The notes beneath the pieces were generated by a model that saw nothing but the letters and a program-made list of their open reading frames with translations, was not told the origin of the DNA and did no database searches. Below are positions 23,570-33,700 of a stretch of 64,000 nucleotides of DNA, piece by piece (within the stretch, counting starts at the first letter, position 1; every line of letters begins with the position of its first letter). Origin of the DNA: Longispora fulva (GTDB taxonomy: Bacteria > Actinomycetota > Actinomycetes > Mycobacteriales > Micromonosporaceae); contig NZ_JADOUF010000001.1 in assembly GCF_015751905.1 (NCBI RefSeq), positions 8,307,501 through 8,371,500 of the forward strand. Direction: 5' to 3'. Position numbers and translations under genes: made by a program.

Positions 23570-24736
23570 TCAGCGGAACGCCTGCACCCCGGTGATCGAC
23601 CGGCCGATGACGAGTTCGTGGATCTCCTCGGTCCCCTCGACGGTGAGCACGGCCTCGAGGTTGGACATGTGCCGCATCACCGGGTGCGCGAGGGTGAGGC
23701 CGTTGGCGCCGAGCATGGTGCGGGCGCTGCGGGCGACCTCGATCGCCGACCGCGCGTTGGCGAGCTTGCCGAGGCTGATCTGCTCGGGCCGCAGCGTGCC
23801 GGCCTTCTTGAGCTGGGCCAGCCGCATCGCGGTCATGCTGGCGTGGGTGATCTCCACGACCATGTAGGCGAGTTTGCGCTGGGAGAGCTGGAAGCTCGCC
23901 AGGCTCCGGCCGAACTGCTCGCGGTTGCCGGTGTACTCCAGCGCCGCGGCGTAGCAGGCGCGGGCCGCGCCGATGGTGCCCCAGAGGATGCCGAACCGGG
24001 CCTCGTTCAGGCACGACAGCGCCGCGCCCAGGCCGGGGGCGTGCGGGAGGATGGCCGACGACGGCACCCGGACGTCCTCCAGCAGGATGTCGGTGCTGAT
24101 CGAGGCGCGAAGGGAGAGCTTCTGCCGGATCTCGGTCGCGCTGTACCCGGCGGTGCCGGTGGGCACCAGGAACGCGCGGATGCCGTCCTCGGTCCCCGCC
24201 CAGATGACGGCGACGTCGGCGATCGTGCCGTTGGTGATCCAGGTCTTGGAGCCGTTCAGGACCCAGTCGTCGCCGTCGCGGCGGGCCGTGGTGCGCATCG
24301 AACCCGGATCGGAGCCCGAGGACGGCTCGGTCAGCCCGAAACAGCCGAGCGCGTCGCCGGTGGCCATCCTCGGCAGCCACTCCTGGCGCTGTTCCTCGTC
24401 GCCCCACCGGTGGATCGCGGTCATGGCGAGCGAACCCTGGACCGACACGAGGCTGCGCAAGCCGGAGTCCACGGCCTCCAGCTCACGACACACCACGCCG
24501 TACGCGGTGCCCGAGGCGCCCGCGCAGCCGTAGCCGGTCAGTTGCATCCCGAGAAGGCCCAGTGCGCCGAGTTCCTTGGCGACGTGGCGGGGTAGCTCTC
24601 CGCGCTCGTACCACTCATTGACCTGCGGCAGTAATTCGGTCGTCGCATAGGCGCGCACCGTGTCCCGCAGATCGCGTTCGCTGTCTTCCAATTCGTCGTC
24701 AACGGCGAGATAGTCATGAGGGTCAATGGCTGTCAT
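23570..24736 (-). CDS. Acyl-CoA dehydrogenase, glutaryl-CoA-dehydrogenase-like
   Basis: 388 residues with the whole acyl-CoA dehydrogenase fold: L-T-E-P-S-S-G-S-D-P-G near residue 134, W-I-T-N-G near 166, and the C-terminal catalytic segment V-E-G-T-E-E-I-H, whose Glu matches the base of glutaryl-CoA dehydrogenases (Y-E-G-T-H-D-I), followed by I-G-R-S-I-T-G. It oxidises an acyl-CoA (or carrier-bound acyl) to the 2,3-enoyl form, possibly with decarboxylation. In this cluster it could shape an unusual acyl-CoA precursor, alongside the carboxylase and the CoA-transferase. The true substrate cannot be read from sequence. The start is at M-T-A-I-D; a longer frame to 24781 is unsupported. Confidence 0.88.
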   Translation of the reverse strand: MTAIDPHDYLAVDDELEDSERDLRDTVRAYATTELLPQVNEWYERGELPRHVAKELGALGLLGMQLTGYGCAGASGTAYGVVCRELEAVDSGLRSLVSVQGSLAMTAIHRWGDEEQRQEWLPRMATGDALGCFGLTEPSSGSDPGSMRTTARRDGDDWVLNGSKTWITNGTIADVAVIWAGTEDGIRAFLVPTGTAGYSATEIRQKLSLRASISTDILLEDVRVPSSAILPHAPGLGAALSCLNEARFGILWGTIGAARACYAAALEYTGNREQFGRSLASFQLSQRKLAYMVVEITHASMTAMRLAQLKKAGTLRPEQISLGKLANARSAIEVARSARTMLGANGLTLAHPVMRHMSNLEAVLTVEGTEEIHELVIGRSITGVQAFR

Positions 24737-24882
24737 TATTTCAACATGCCCGCCGATTTGGCGGGATGTCAAGCTGCTCACTCAACGGTATTCGTCCGGC
24801 AGAATGACGCGTCAATTCATCGCGGAACCGGGCCCGCGGCATTGTTCGGCGGTGGGCCCGGTTCTCGCGAACAACGGCTATC

Positions 24883-25884
24883 TCACACCCGGGTGATGGT
24901 CGCCAACCACGCCAGCACGCCACCGGGATTGTTGTTGTTGTCGAGCGTCGACGCCTCGATCGCGTCCACCCGCCACCCGTCGGCGAAGCTGGCCCGGATC
25001 TCGTCCTGGCTGACCCGCCGCGGCCCGTTGCCGGGCGGCTGGCGGTCACTGAAGCACAGCAGGAACAGCCGGGCGTCCGGGGACGTCACGGTGGCCAGGC
25101 TGTCGACGTAACGGGCCCGCTCCTCGTCGCTGAAGACGTGGAACAGCCCGATGTCCAGGACGGTGTCGAACCGCTCGCCCAGCTCGCCCAGAGCGAACGC
25201 GCTCGCCACCACGAACCGCGCCGGCAGGTCGCGCTCGGTGGCCTTGCGCCGCGCGATGTCGATCGCCGCCGACGCCGGGTCGATCCCGACCGTCGGCAGG
25301 CCGAGCGCCGCCGCCATCAGCGCGTGCTCGCCGGTGCCGCACCCCGCCTCCAGGACCCGGCCGCGGAACGCGCCCGACTCGGCGAGCCGGACAAGCGCCG
25401 GCTGCGGGCGTCCGGTCTCCCAGGGCGGCGTTCCCGCGTACTGCACGTTGAAGTGTTCCGGCGACAGCCTGCCGGTGAGCCGGCGCGCCAGCATCTCCAG
25501 CGTCGCGACCATCTCCTTGACCTGGTCGGGGTCCCCGATGCCGGCCGCGGCGGCGAGCAGCTCGTCGACAGGCGCCGCCGCCCGGTCGGAGGCGCTGTGC
25601 CGGGGGATCGGCCGGACGATGGTCCGACCCTCGTGATCCGGGTCGACCGCGGTCTCCAACGCGCCGACGTCCCGCAGCGTCGCGACGGACGCCAGGATGT
25701 GGCTCTCCGGGAAGCCGGTGCGCTCGGTGATCTCGGTGATCGACGTGCCCGGGTGGCCGAACACGTCGGTCAGGATGTGGCGTACGCCGATGGGCAGCCG
25801 GCGGAGCCCCGCTGTGTCAGGGATGGCCTCCTCGCCGATCTTCATCAGCTTGCGCCCCAGGTCGTGTAGCTCGAAGCCGTCCAT
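24883..25884 (-). CDS. SAM-dependent methyltransferase with winged-helix-like N-terminus
   Basis: 333 residues. Residues 1-95 look like a winged-helix segment (I-T-E-I-T-E-R-T-G-F-P-E-S-H near 48-61), as seen in natural-product methyltransferases that dimerise through it. Residues about 165-300 form a class I Rossmann methyltransferase with motif I V-L-E-A-G-C-G-T-G-E and an acidic D following the second strand. It probably methylates a hydroxyl of the polyketide. It follows the dehydrogenase's direction (same strand, 146-bp gap) and is divergent from the P450. The target position is unknown. Confidence 0.8.
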   Translation of the reverse strand: MDGFELHDLGRKLMKIGEEAIPDTAGLRRLPIGVRHILTDVFGHPGTSITEITERTGFPESHILASVATLRDVGALETAVDPDHEGRTIVRPIPRHSASDRAAAPVDELLAAAAGIGDPDQVKEMVATLEMLARRLTGRLSPEHFNVQYAGTPPWETGRPQPALVRLAESGAFRGRVLEAGCGTGEHALMAAALGLPTVGIDPASAAIDIARRKATERDLPARFVVASAFALGELGERFDTVLDIGLFHVFSDEERARYVDSLATVTSPDARLFLLCFSDRQPPGNGPRRVSQDEIRASFADGWRVDAIEASTLDNNNNPGGVLAWLATITRV

Positions 25885-26069
25885 GGTCGATCATCGTGGC
25901 CGCAAACGGGACCTGGCGCCATCCCGCACATTGACGGTGCGCGGCAAGAGCACCGCGGTCGGGTCACCGCAGCCACTAGCAGACTGAGGGATGCCGTTGC
26001 GGTGCGGCCCGGATCTAGCGTGGCTGGCGAGCACAGCACCATCAGGGCCGTACGAGAGAAGTGATCCTA
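25885..26069. promoter_or_regulatory. Divergent intergenic region, methyltransferase/P450
   Basis: A 185-bp gap between divergent starts must hold promoters for both directions. No clear operator or -10/-35 pair could be singled out. Confidence 0.35.
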
Positions 26070-27281
26070 ATGACGTTGACCCAAGCCCAGCGGACACTGC
26101 CCAGCTTCCTCGCCTATCTCGACGGGCTGCGCGAGCGCGGCGATGTGCACTTCGACGACAAGGTGCAGGCCTGGCAGGTGATGGGCTACGACGACGTCAA
26201 CACCGTACTGACGGACTCCGTGACGTTCTCCTCCGACGTCAGCGCCCTGGCCCCCAAGCAGGAGGACTTCGACCTGTTCAAGAGGGGCAACTTCGTCCGG
26301 CTGGACGATCCGGAGCACCGCAAGCTGCGCGGCCTGGTCAGCCAGGCGTTCACGCCGAAGATGATCGCCGGCCTCGAGCCGCGCATCGCCGAGGTGACCA
26401 CGCGGCTGCTTGACGAGGCGGACGCCGCCGGCGGGGACCGGTTCGACCTGATCGACAGCCTCGCGTACCCGCTGCCGTTCATCGTGATCGCCGAACTCCT
26501 CGGCATTCCAGCCTCCGACCAGCTGCTCGTGCGCCGGGTGGCCGACACGTTCTTCGAGATCCACAACACCGACCCGGACGAGTCGCTGACCGAGCTCGGC
26601 GACAAGGCGGTCCGCAACGTGGCCCCGCTCATCCGCGAGTTGAACACGTACGTGCTCGACTTCGTCCGCCGGCGGCGCGCCCAGCCCGGTGACGACGACC
26701 TGACGAGCAAGCTGATGGCTGTCGAGGTCGACGGCGAGCGCATGGAGGACGAGGAGATCGTGGGCTTCATCGGCCTGCTGCTGCTCGCCGGCCACGTCAC
26801 CGCGACGTCCACCCTGGGAAACACCGTCCTCGCGTTCGAGGAGAATCCCGACGCGGCCGCGCTGGTGCGGGCGGACATGTCCCTGGTTCCGGCCGCCATC
26901 GAGGAGTCGCTGCGCTTCCGGCCGCCGTTCCCGCGGCTCGGCAGGACGGCGACGAAGGACACCGTGCTCGGCGGTCAGGAGATCGCCGCCGGGGACTTCG
27001 TCCTGTCGTGGCTGACCACCGCCAACCGGGACGAGCGCGTCTTCACCGAGCCCGACCGGTTCGACATCCTCCGCACGTCCAACCCGCACCTGACGTGGGG
27101 GAAGGGCATCCACTTCTGCCTCGGCGCGCCGCTGGGGCGCCTGGAGGTCAAGGTCGCGCTGCGCATCCTGATGGAGCGGTACAGCGACATCAGGCTGGCC
27201 AGCGACGCACCCATCCACCTGCGCAACCCCTGGGCGATGATCGGCGTCAACAAGCTGCCGCTCGAGGTCCGCCGGTCCTGA
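26070..27281 (+). CDS. Cytochrome P450
   Basis: 403 residues. The I-helix reads L-L-A-G-H-V-T-A near residue 240, the E-x-x-R motif is E-S-L-R near 282, and the haem loop is W-G-K-G-I-H-F-C-L-G-A-P-L-G-R near 345-359 with the ligating Cys. It is soluble and bacterial class I in type. The usual acid of the A-G-x-(E/D)-T oxygen-activation pair is Val here. It probably tailors the polyketide by hydroxylation, epoxidation or ring formation. The ATG at 26070 has GAGAG upstream; a GTG at 26061 is possible. No ferredoxin gene is nearby. Confidence 0.92.
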   Translation: MTLTQAQRTLPSFLAYLDGLRERGDVHFDDKVQAWQVMGYDDVNTVLTDSVTFSSDVSALAPKQEDFDLFKRGNFVRLDDPEHRKLRGLVSQAFTPKMIAGLEPRIAEVTTRLLDEADAAGGDRFDLIDSLAYPLPFIVIAELLGIPASDQLLVRRVADTFFEIHNTDPDESLTELGDKAVRNVAPLIRELNTYVLDFVRRRRAQPGDDDLTSKLMAVEVDGERMEDEEIVGFIGLLLLAGHVTATSTLGNTVLAFEENPDAAALVRADMSLVPAAIEESLRFRPPFPRLGRTATKDTVLGGQEIAAGDFVLSWLTTANRDERVFTEPDRFDILRTSNPHLTWGKGIHFCLGAPLGRLEVKVALRILMERYSDIRLASDAPIHLRNPWAMIGVNKLPLEVRRS

Positions 27282-27378
27282 GGGCCGTGCCGCCAGCACC
27301 TTTCACCATCCCGCCAGAGCCCACGCTCCACAGGCACGTGACCGCAAGGCCAGCCTATCCGCCGATCGGAGAACCTCG

Positions 27379-28110
27379 ATGGAAAACCCGTCCCTCACCA
27401 TAGTTCCGCAGGACAGCACGGATCCCCGCGAAATCTTCGCCACCGAGACCGCCCGGGCGTCCGCGCTGCCCCCGAAGCTGTCCGCGGTGCTGACCGAGAT
27501 GGAGGACGTCGCCCGGAGTGAGGGGATCCCGATCATCGGCCGGCTGGAGGGAGCCATCGTCAGCATGCTGGCCGGGCTGCACCTCTCGGCCGGTGCCCGC
27601 GTGCTCGACATCGGCACCGCCATCGGGTACTCGGCGCTGTGGCTCGCCGACGCGCTGCCCGCGGGCGGCCGGATCGTGAGCATCGAGATCGACCCGGCGC
27701 GGGCCGCCCGGGCCGAGGACTACATCGCGCGGGCCGGTTACGCCGACCGGATCGAGGTGATGGTCGGCGACGCGTTCGAGCTCATCCCCGAGCTGGGCAC
27801 GTTCGACCTGATCTTCCAGGACGTGATGAAGCACGCGTACTTCGGCAGCGACCCGTACCTGGCGCTGGAGCTGCTCAAGCAGTGCACCTCGCACCTGGCC
27901 GAGGACGGCGTCATGATCATCGACAACGCGTTCTGCGGTGGCCACGTGTTCGAGCCCGACGGCGCCGACACCGTCAACCAGGTGCTCGGGGTCCGCAGCC
28001 TGAACGAGGCGCTGGCCAAGGATCCGGCCTTCCAGAGCGTGATCGTGCCGCTGCGCGACGGGCTGTGGGTGGCCCGACGCGTCGACGGTGACGCGGAGGG
28101 CCGGGCCTGA
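27379..28110 (+). CDS. Caffeoyl-CoA-type O-methyltransferase
   Basis: 243 residues. The short, single-domain CCoAOMT layout is seen: V-L-D-I-G-T-A-I-G-Y-S-A-L-W near residues 75-88 (SAM motif I), I-E-I-D near 103, D-L-I-F-Q-D near 138, and I-I-D-N-A near 181, where metal-dependent members have D-N. It probably methylates a phenolic or catecholic hydroxyl. It sits 97 bp downstream of the P450 on the same strand, so they may be co-transcribed. GGAG precedes the ATG. In motif V-L-D-I-G-T-A-I-G the catalytic metal ligands are not all verified. Confidence 0.85.
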   Translation: MENPSLTIVPQDSTDPREIFATETARASALPPKLSAVLTEMEDVARSEGIPIIGRLEGAIVSMLAGLHLSAGARVLDIGTAIGYSALWLADALPAGGRIVSIEIDPARAARAEDYIARAGYADRIEVMVGDAFELIPELGTFDLIFQDVMKHAYFGSDPYLALELLKQCTSHLAEDGVMIIDNAFCGGHVFEPDGADTVNQVLGVRSLNEALAKDPAFQSVIVPLRDGLWVARRVDGDAEGRA

Positions 28111-28250
28111 CCCGGTGGCGACGACGCGACCCGCCGGGCGGCGGCGTCGGCCCGTCCTGGAGGATGGCCGCGCCGCTGCCGGGCGTCCGCGCCGGTGCGC
28201 CGGATCTGGGCACGGGCCCGCGCCGCCGTGGGCCTGGTCGGCTCCGTCGG

Positions 28251-29027
28251 TCAGAGGTGCAGCATCTCCATCGCGCCGCCCACGCGCTGCGCGCCGATGC
28301 TCTCGAACAGCGTGATGGCCGCCTTGTTGAGATCATCGACCTCAGCGGACACTGACGTGATCCCGGATCGGTGCAACGAGCCCAGCATCTCGGCCAGCAT
28401 CGCCCGGGCCAGCCCGCGACGCCGGTGGGCGGTCCGGACCGCGACGAGGCCCAGCCGCGAACGGCGGGGCAGCACGGCGACCCGGGTCTGCCCGATGTAC
28501 TCCCCGTCCTGCACCGCGACGACGTACGCCGACGGGTCGATGACCCCGAGCGTCCCGTCCGGCCGGGTACGCATCTCCGCCGGCATGGACTGCCACCCGA
28601 CCGTGGCGTCCACCTCCGCGCGCACCACCCGGTCGAGCTCCCTGAGCGGTTCCTCCTCGGCCTGTCCCATGGGGAGGATCGTCACGCCCGGCGGTGCCGG
28701 GACCCGGCCGAGCCCGGTGATCTCCGGGTCGGTGGGGACCCGGTACACCCGCTCCTGCCGGCACACCACGAAGCCGGCGCCGCGCCAGCGGGCCCGGGCC
28801 TCCTGGTCGTCCTCGTCCACCAGCGTGTAGACGGTGCCGGGGAGATCGGACAGCATCGTGGCGGCCAACAGCCCGAAGACCTCGTCCCGCCAGGCGTCGA
28901 TGCCGAGGAACACCCGGCCGTCCGGCCGGCGCAGGGCGTCGCCGCGCCCCACGACCTCGTCGTCCTCGAGCGCGTGCCAGCGCAGGCCCTCGACGATCCG
29001 GGCGATCTCCACGATGTCCTTCTCCAT
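28251..29027 (-). CDS. GNAT-family N-acetyltransferase
   Basis: 258 residues. The C-terminal half (about 140-258) carries the acetyl-CoA pyrophosphate loop R-R-R-G-L-A near residue 210 and a typical motif-B end ([13 protein letters not shown]). The N-terminal half may be a degenerate second GNAT domain. It might acylate the product or an amine (self-resistance or tailoring), or be unrelated to the cluster. It is convergent with the O-methyltransferase and divergent from the MbtH-like gene. Confidence 0.82.
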   Translation of the reverse strand: MEKDIVEIARIVEGLRWHALEDDEVVGRGDALRRPDGRVFLGIDAWRDEVFGLLAATMLSDLPGTVYTLVDEDDQEARARWRGAGFVVCRQERVYRVPTDPEITGLGRVPAPPGVTILPMGQAEEEPLRELDRVVRAEVDATVGWQSMPAEMRTRPDGTLGVIDPSAYVVAVQDGEYIGQTRVAVLPRRSRLGLVAVRTAHRRRGLARAMLAEMLGSLHRSGITSVSAEVDDLNKAAITLFESIGAQRVGGAMEMLHL

Positions 29028-29196
29028 GCCCCCAAATGTAGTTGCCGGGACCTATCGGCGGTTCGGGGGTGGCCGTCGCGGTGGCCGGCGAGATGGTGTA
29101 CGCCGCCGGACGCACTACCCGACCGAGGGATGTCCGCCACCGGCCGGCGTTCTACGTTGGGCGAACACGGCCCGCTCACTGAGGATGGTGACTACC

Positions 29197-29403
29197 ATGG
29201 CCAATCCGTTCGAGGACGGGTCCGGCGACTTTCTCGTGCTGCGCAACGACGACGGGCAGTACTCGCTGTGGCCCGGCTTCGCCGACGTGCCCGCCGGCTG
29301 GCGGGTGGAGGCCGGCCCCGACAGCCGCCCGGCCTGCGTGGCCCACATCGAGCGGTCCTGGACCGACATGCGCCCGACCTCGCTGACGGCGACGGACAGG
29401 TAG
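29197..29403 (+). CDS. mbtH: MbtH-like protein
   Basis: 68 residues, the usual size. It has the full family signature: N-P-F-E-D near the start, then Q-Y-S-L-W-P, P-A-G-W, C-V-x-x-I, and [10 protein letters not shown] with its conserved tryptophans. MbtH-like proteins bind and activate adenylation domains of NRPS or NRPS-like loaders. No adenylation domain is encoded in this window, so its partner is elsewhere, possibly the AHBA starter loader or an amino-acid-activating enzyme. Start: ATG at 29197, 16-19 nt after a GAGG. It is followed 33 bp later by the CoA-transferase gene. Confidence 0.95.
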   Translation: MANPFEDGSGDFLVLRNDDGQYSLWPGFADVPAGWRVEAGPDSRPACVAHIERSWTDMRPTSLTATDR

Positions 29404-29436
29404 ACCGCCCACCAGCAAACGGGAAAGGGTACCGCC

Positions 29437-30645
29437 ATGAACGCACCGCTCCCGATCGACCGAGCCCCTTTGCCTTTGTTGGGTGTCACGGTCGTGGCGC
29501 TCGAACAGGCGGTCGCCGCGCCGATCGCCACCCGGCACCTGGCGGACCTGGGCGCGCGGGTGGTCAAGGTGGAGCGGCCCGACGGCGGCGACTTCGCCCG
29601 GGGATACGACCGGGTGGTCGGCGGCCTGTCCAGCCACTTCGTCTGGCTGAACCGGGGCAAGGAGTCCGTTGTCCTCGACCTCAAGACGGCCGGTGGTCGT
29701 CGGGTGCTGGGCGACCTGGTGGCCGGCGCCGACGTCTTCGTGCAGAACCTCGCGCCCGGTGCCGCCGGCCGGCTCGGCTTCGGGGCCGCGGACCTGCGGG
29801 CCCGGCACCCACGTCTGGTCACAGTGGACCTCAGCGGCTACGGAGCGACCGGCCCGTACCGCAACAAGCGCGCCTACGACATGCTCGTCCAGTGCGAGTC
29901 CGGACTGGCGTCGGTGACCGGGTCGCCGGATCGGGCCGCGAAGGCCGGCGTCCCCGCCTCCGACATCGCCGCGGGCATGTACGCGCTCTCGGCGATCCTG
30001 GCCGCGCTCGTCAGCCGGGGCACCACCGGCGAGGGCAGCGCGATCGAGATCTCGATGTTCGAGGCGACCGCCGAGTGGCTGGGATACCAGCTGCACTACA
30101 CCCAGGCCGCCGGGCGCGCGCCGGGCCGGGCCGGCCTGTCCCACCCGAGCGTCGCGCCGTACGACGCCTACCCGACGGCGGACGACCGGGAGGTCCTCAT
30201 CGGGGTGCAGAACGACCGCGAGTGGGCCCGGTTCGCCGCCGGCTTCCTGGAGCGGCCCGAGCTGGCCGACGACCCCGCCTGGTCCACGAACGTGGCCCGG
30301 GTGCGCCACCGCCGGGTGGTCGACGCGCTCGTCGCCGGGCGTACCACGACGATGGACGCCGACGAGGTCATCAAACGGCTCGACGCGATCGACGTCGGTT
30401 CCGCCATGCTCAAGGGGGTGCCGGACCTGCTGGCGCACCCGCAGCTCGCCGCGCGGGACCGGTGGCGGGTGGTGCGCACGCCGGGCGGCGACGTGCGCGC
30501 GCTGCTGCCCCCGTTCACGTTCGCGGGCGTGGAACTGCCGGCGGGCCCGGTCCCGGCGCTGGGCGAGCACACGGTGGAGGTGCTGCGCGGGCTCGGGTAC
30601 GCGCCGGACGAGATCAGGGAGCTGACCACGCCCGGCGCGGCCTGA
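29437..30645 (+). CDS. Family III CoA-transferase (CaiB/BaiF, formyl-CoA transferase type)
   Basis: 402 residues. N-terminal V-V-A-L-E-Q-A-V-A-A-P, then V-K-V-E-R-P, L-N-R-G-K-E-S-V-V-L-D-L-K and N-L-A-P-G are standard family III blocks. The catalytic Asp lies in A-Y-D-M-L-V-Q near residue 148. The enzyme moves CoA between carboxylic acids through an aspartyl anhydride. The likely job is activation of an acid precursor for the pathway (for example the acyl-CoA used by the carboxylase or dehydrogenase). The ATG is preceded by GGGAAAGGG. It probably shares a transcript with the MbtH gene and is the last gene that looks like part of the polyketide cluster. Confidence 0.9.
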   Translation: MNAPLPIDRAPLPLLGVTVVALEQAVAAPIATRHLADLGARVVKVERPDGGDFARGYDRVVGGLSSHFVWLNRGKESVVLDLKTAGGRRVLGDLVAGADVFVQNLAPGAAGRLGFGAADLRARHPRLVTVDLSGYGATGPYRNKRAYDMLVQCESGLASVTGSPDRAAKAGVPASDIAAGMYALSAILAALVSRGTTGEGSAIEISMFEATAEWLGYQLHYTQAAGRAPGRAGLSHPSVAPYDAYPTADDREVLIGVQNDREWARFAAGFLERPELADDPAWSTNVARVRHRRVVDALVAGRTTTMDADEVIKRLDAIDVGSAMLKGVPDLLAHPQLAARDRWRVVRTPGGDVRALLPPFTFAGVELPAGPVPALGEHTVEVLRGLGYAPDEIRELTTPGAA

Positions 30646-30756
30646 CCTGCGGCACGTATTGGTCATCGATGCCCGCTGTTCGTCCGCAGGCTCTGCGGTT
30701 TCGTCGGGGGCCCTGGCTACAGTGAGCCCGCTGTGGACACGACCAGGGGAGTGGCA

Positions 30757-33700
30757 GTGCGGGCTACGGAGTGCGGCACCGACACCTCGGCTGCGACACG
30801 GCGGGACGAGGACACCCTGATCATTCCGTCCGACTGGCGCCAGGTGATCGTGCCCCGGCGGGGCGGCGTCCCCGGCCCGGAAATGCGGCCGAAGATGACC
30901 ACGCCCCGGGAGTTGCTCGGCAGGGGCGCCGCGGCGATCGACCGGGTGCTCGACGGGATCAGCGGCGACCCGGACCGCGTCGCCGCCGCCCGGGTGTACC
31001 TGGCCGACGGGGTCGGTGCCGCCACCCCGGTGGGTGCTGCGGCGGTTCTGGCGGCCACGTTGTCCGTGCTCGGCTGGGAGCGGCCGGAGAAGACGGTCGC
31101 GCTCGCCGACGCCTGGGTGGCCGGGCGCGGGGTCGCCTTCGCGGCCGCGGCCCTGGCCGAGCTGGCCGATCTCGCCGCCCCCGCGCCCGGCGGCCGGGGG
31201 TTCGCCTCCGACCCCGGGCCCCTGCAGTGGCCACGGTGGTCGCCGGTGGCGTGCCGGGTGCGCGCCCACGTCGCCGCCGTCGGGGACACCGACCACGCCG
31301 AGGTCGTCCGGGCTCTGGAGGCGTTCCGGGGCGGCTCCGCGCGGCAGCGCGCGACGACCTCGTTCCTCGTGCCGACCGAGACCGCCTGGCCGGATGCCGA
31401 CTGCCGGCGGTTCGGCGAGCACTCCGACGTGGTGGTGCGACTGATGCTGTGGTGCGCAGCCGGCACGGGAGAGCAGTTCCGGCTGGCGGCCGCGAAGCTG
31501 GCCATGCACGAGATCGGCGGCGACCTCGGGTTGCTGGTCACCGCGGCGGAGGGCGCCGGGGCGGCCGGCGCGGAAGCGCTCGCCCACATCCTGGTCGACA
31601 TGATCGACAGCGAGCGGGGTGCCGCCGACGCCCGGCAGCGCGTGTTGTCGGTGCTCGCGGCGCTGCCCGGTGACGCGGCGATGGCGGTGCTCGTCGAACG
31701 GCTGGACCACAGGTATTTCGCCCCCGCGATGGCGGTCGCGGCCGAGCGGTTCCCGGTCCGGGCGGCGCGGCTACTGGCGGCGGCAGCGGCCATCGACTCC
31801 GGCGCAGGTCGCACGGCCGGGCAGCTGTTGCACGGCCACGCGCTCAGCCACCCTGATGCGGTCGAAGCCGCCCGACCCGCGCTGGGCGGCGCGGCGCGCG
31901 ACGTGCTGGCCGTCCTCGTCGACCGGGCGGGATCGGTCCCGGCGACCGAGGCCGACGCGTTGCCGGCGATGCTGGTCAGCCCGCCGTGGACGCGACCCCG
32001 GCGGCGGACGACACCGGCGGTGCTCGACCTGCCCCGCACGTCGGCGGCGTCGATCGCGTGGACGGCCGGCGAGTGCGACGTCTGGATGTCCGCCCGGTCG
32101 AGCTCCCCGCGGTGGGATCCGAACCGGTCGTGGGAACAGGGCGTCGCCGAGTTCGCCGCCGGGAGGCTGCGGCACCACGAGGAGCAGGGCCTGTTCGCCG
32201 ACGGGCCCGTCGAGCTCGTCGGCCCATGGGTGTCGGCGTGGCGGGTGGCGGACATGGAGGACGCCGCCGGGTGGATGCCGCGGATCGTCGCCCGGTTCGA
32301 GCTGGACGCGCTGCCGGTCGCCCTGGCCGCCGCGAGGTCCCAGCCGGCGACCGCGGCGGGTCTGCTGCTGCCGTACACCGGGCCGGAGGTCACCGAGTTC
32401 ATGGTCCACGCGCTGGGGCTCAGGTCGGTGCGGTCCGTCGCGCTGGCCTGGCTGGCCCGGCACGCCGGCACCGTGGCGCACGCGCTCGTGCCCGACGCGC
32501 TCGGCAGGCCGGGTGCCCGGCGCCGCGCGGCCGAGCAGGCGCTGCTGCTGATCGCCACCCGGTCCGGCCGCGACCAGGTCACGGCGCCGGCGGCCGGCTA
32601 CGGGGACGCCGCGGGTGCCGCGATCGGGGCGCTGCTGGCCGCCGACCCGCTGGAGACCCTGCCGTCCCGGATCCCGGCCCTGCCGGACTGGGCCGACCCG
32701 GAGACCCTGCCGCAGGTGCTGTCGCGCGACCGGACCACCGCCCTGCCACCGGCGGCCGTTGGTCACCTGTGCACGATGCTCGCGATCTCCCGACCAGGTG
32801 CGCCCTACGCCGGGATCGCGGTCGTGCGGGAGGTGGCCGATCCGCCGTCGCTGGCGGAGTTCGGCTGGGTGGTGTTCCAGCGGTGGTTGCTGGCGGGGGC
32901 GCCGACGAAGGAGAGCTGGGCGTTCGACGCGCTGCGCTGGCTCGGCGACGACGCCACGGTGCACCGGCTGGCCGCGCTGATCCGTTCCTGGCCCGCCGAG
33001 GGCGCCCACGCCCGCGCCGCGACCGGCCTGGACGTGTTGGCAGCGATCGGCACCGACGTCGCGCTCAGGCATCTGGACGGCCTCGCGCGGCGGGCGGCGT
33101 TCAGGGCACTCCGGCGGAAGGCCGCCGACCGGATCGGCGAGGTGGCCGCCGAGCGGGGCCTCACCGCCGACCAGCTCGCCGACCGGCTGGTGCCCGACCT
33201 GGGCCTCGACCCGCGGGGCGCCCTCGTCCTCGACTACGGCCCGCGCAGCTTCACGGTCGGCTTCGACGAACGGCTCAAGCCGTACGTGACCGACGGGTCG
33301 GGGGCGCGCCGCAAGGACCTGCCGAAGCCGGGCGCGCGGGACGACGCGGAGACCGCGGCCGCCGCGTACACGGTCTTCGGTGGGTTGCGGAAGGCCGTCC
33401 GCGCGATCGCCGCCGACCAGATCCGCCGCCTGGAGCGGGCCATGGTCACGCGGCGCGGCTGGACTGCCGCGGAGTTCGGCGCGCTGATTGTCGACCATCC
33501 ACTGGTCGGGCGCCTCGCCGGAAGTCTGGTGTGGACGGTGGTGGACGGCGACGGCGGAGTGCGCGCGGCGTTCCGGGTCGCCGAGGACCGCACGTTCGTC
33601 GACGTCGGGGACGACGCGTACGCCCTGGCCGACGACGCCACCGTCACCGTGGCCCATCCGCTGTGCCTCGGCGACACCGTGGCCGCCTGGTCGGAGGTGT

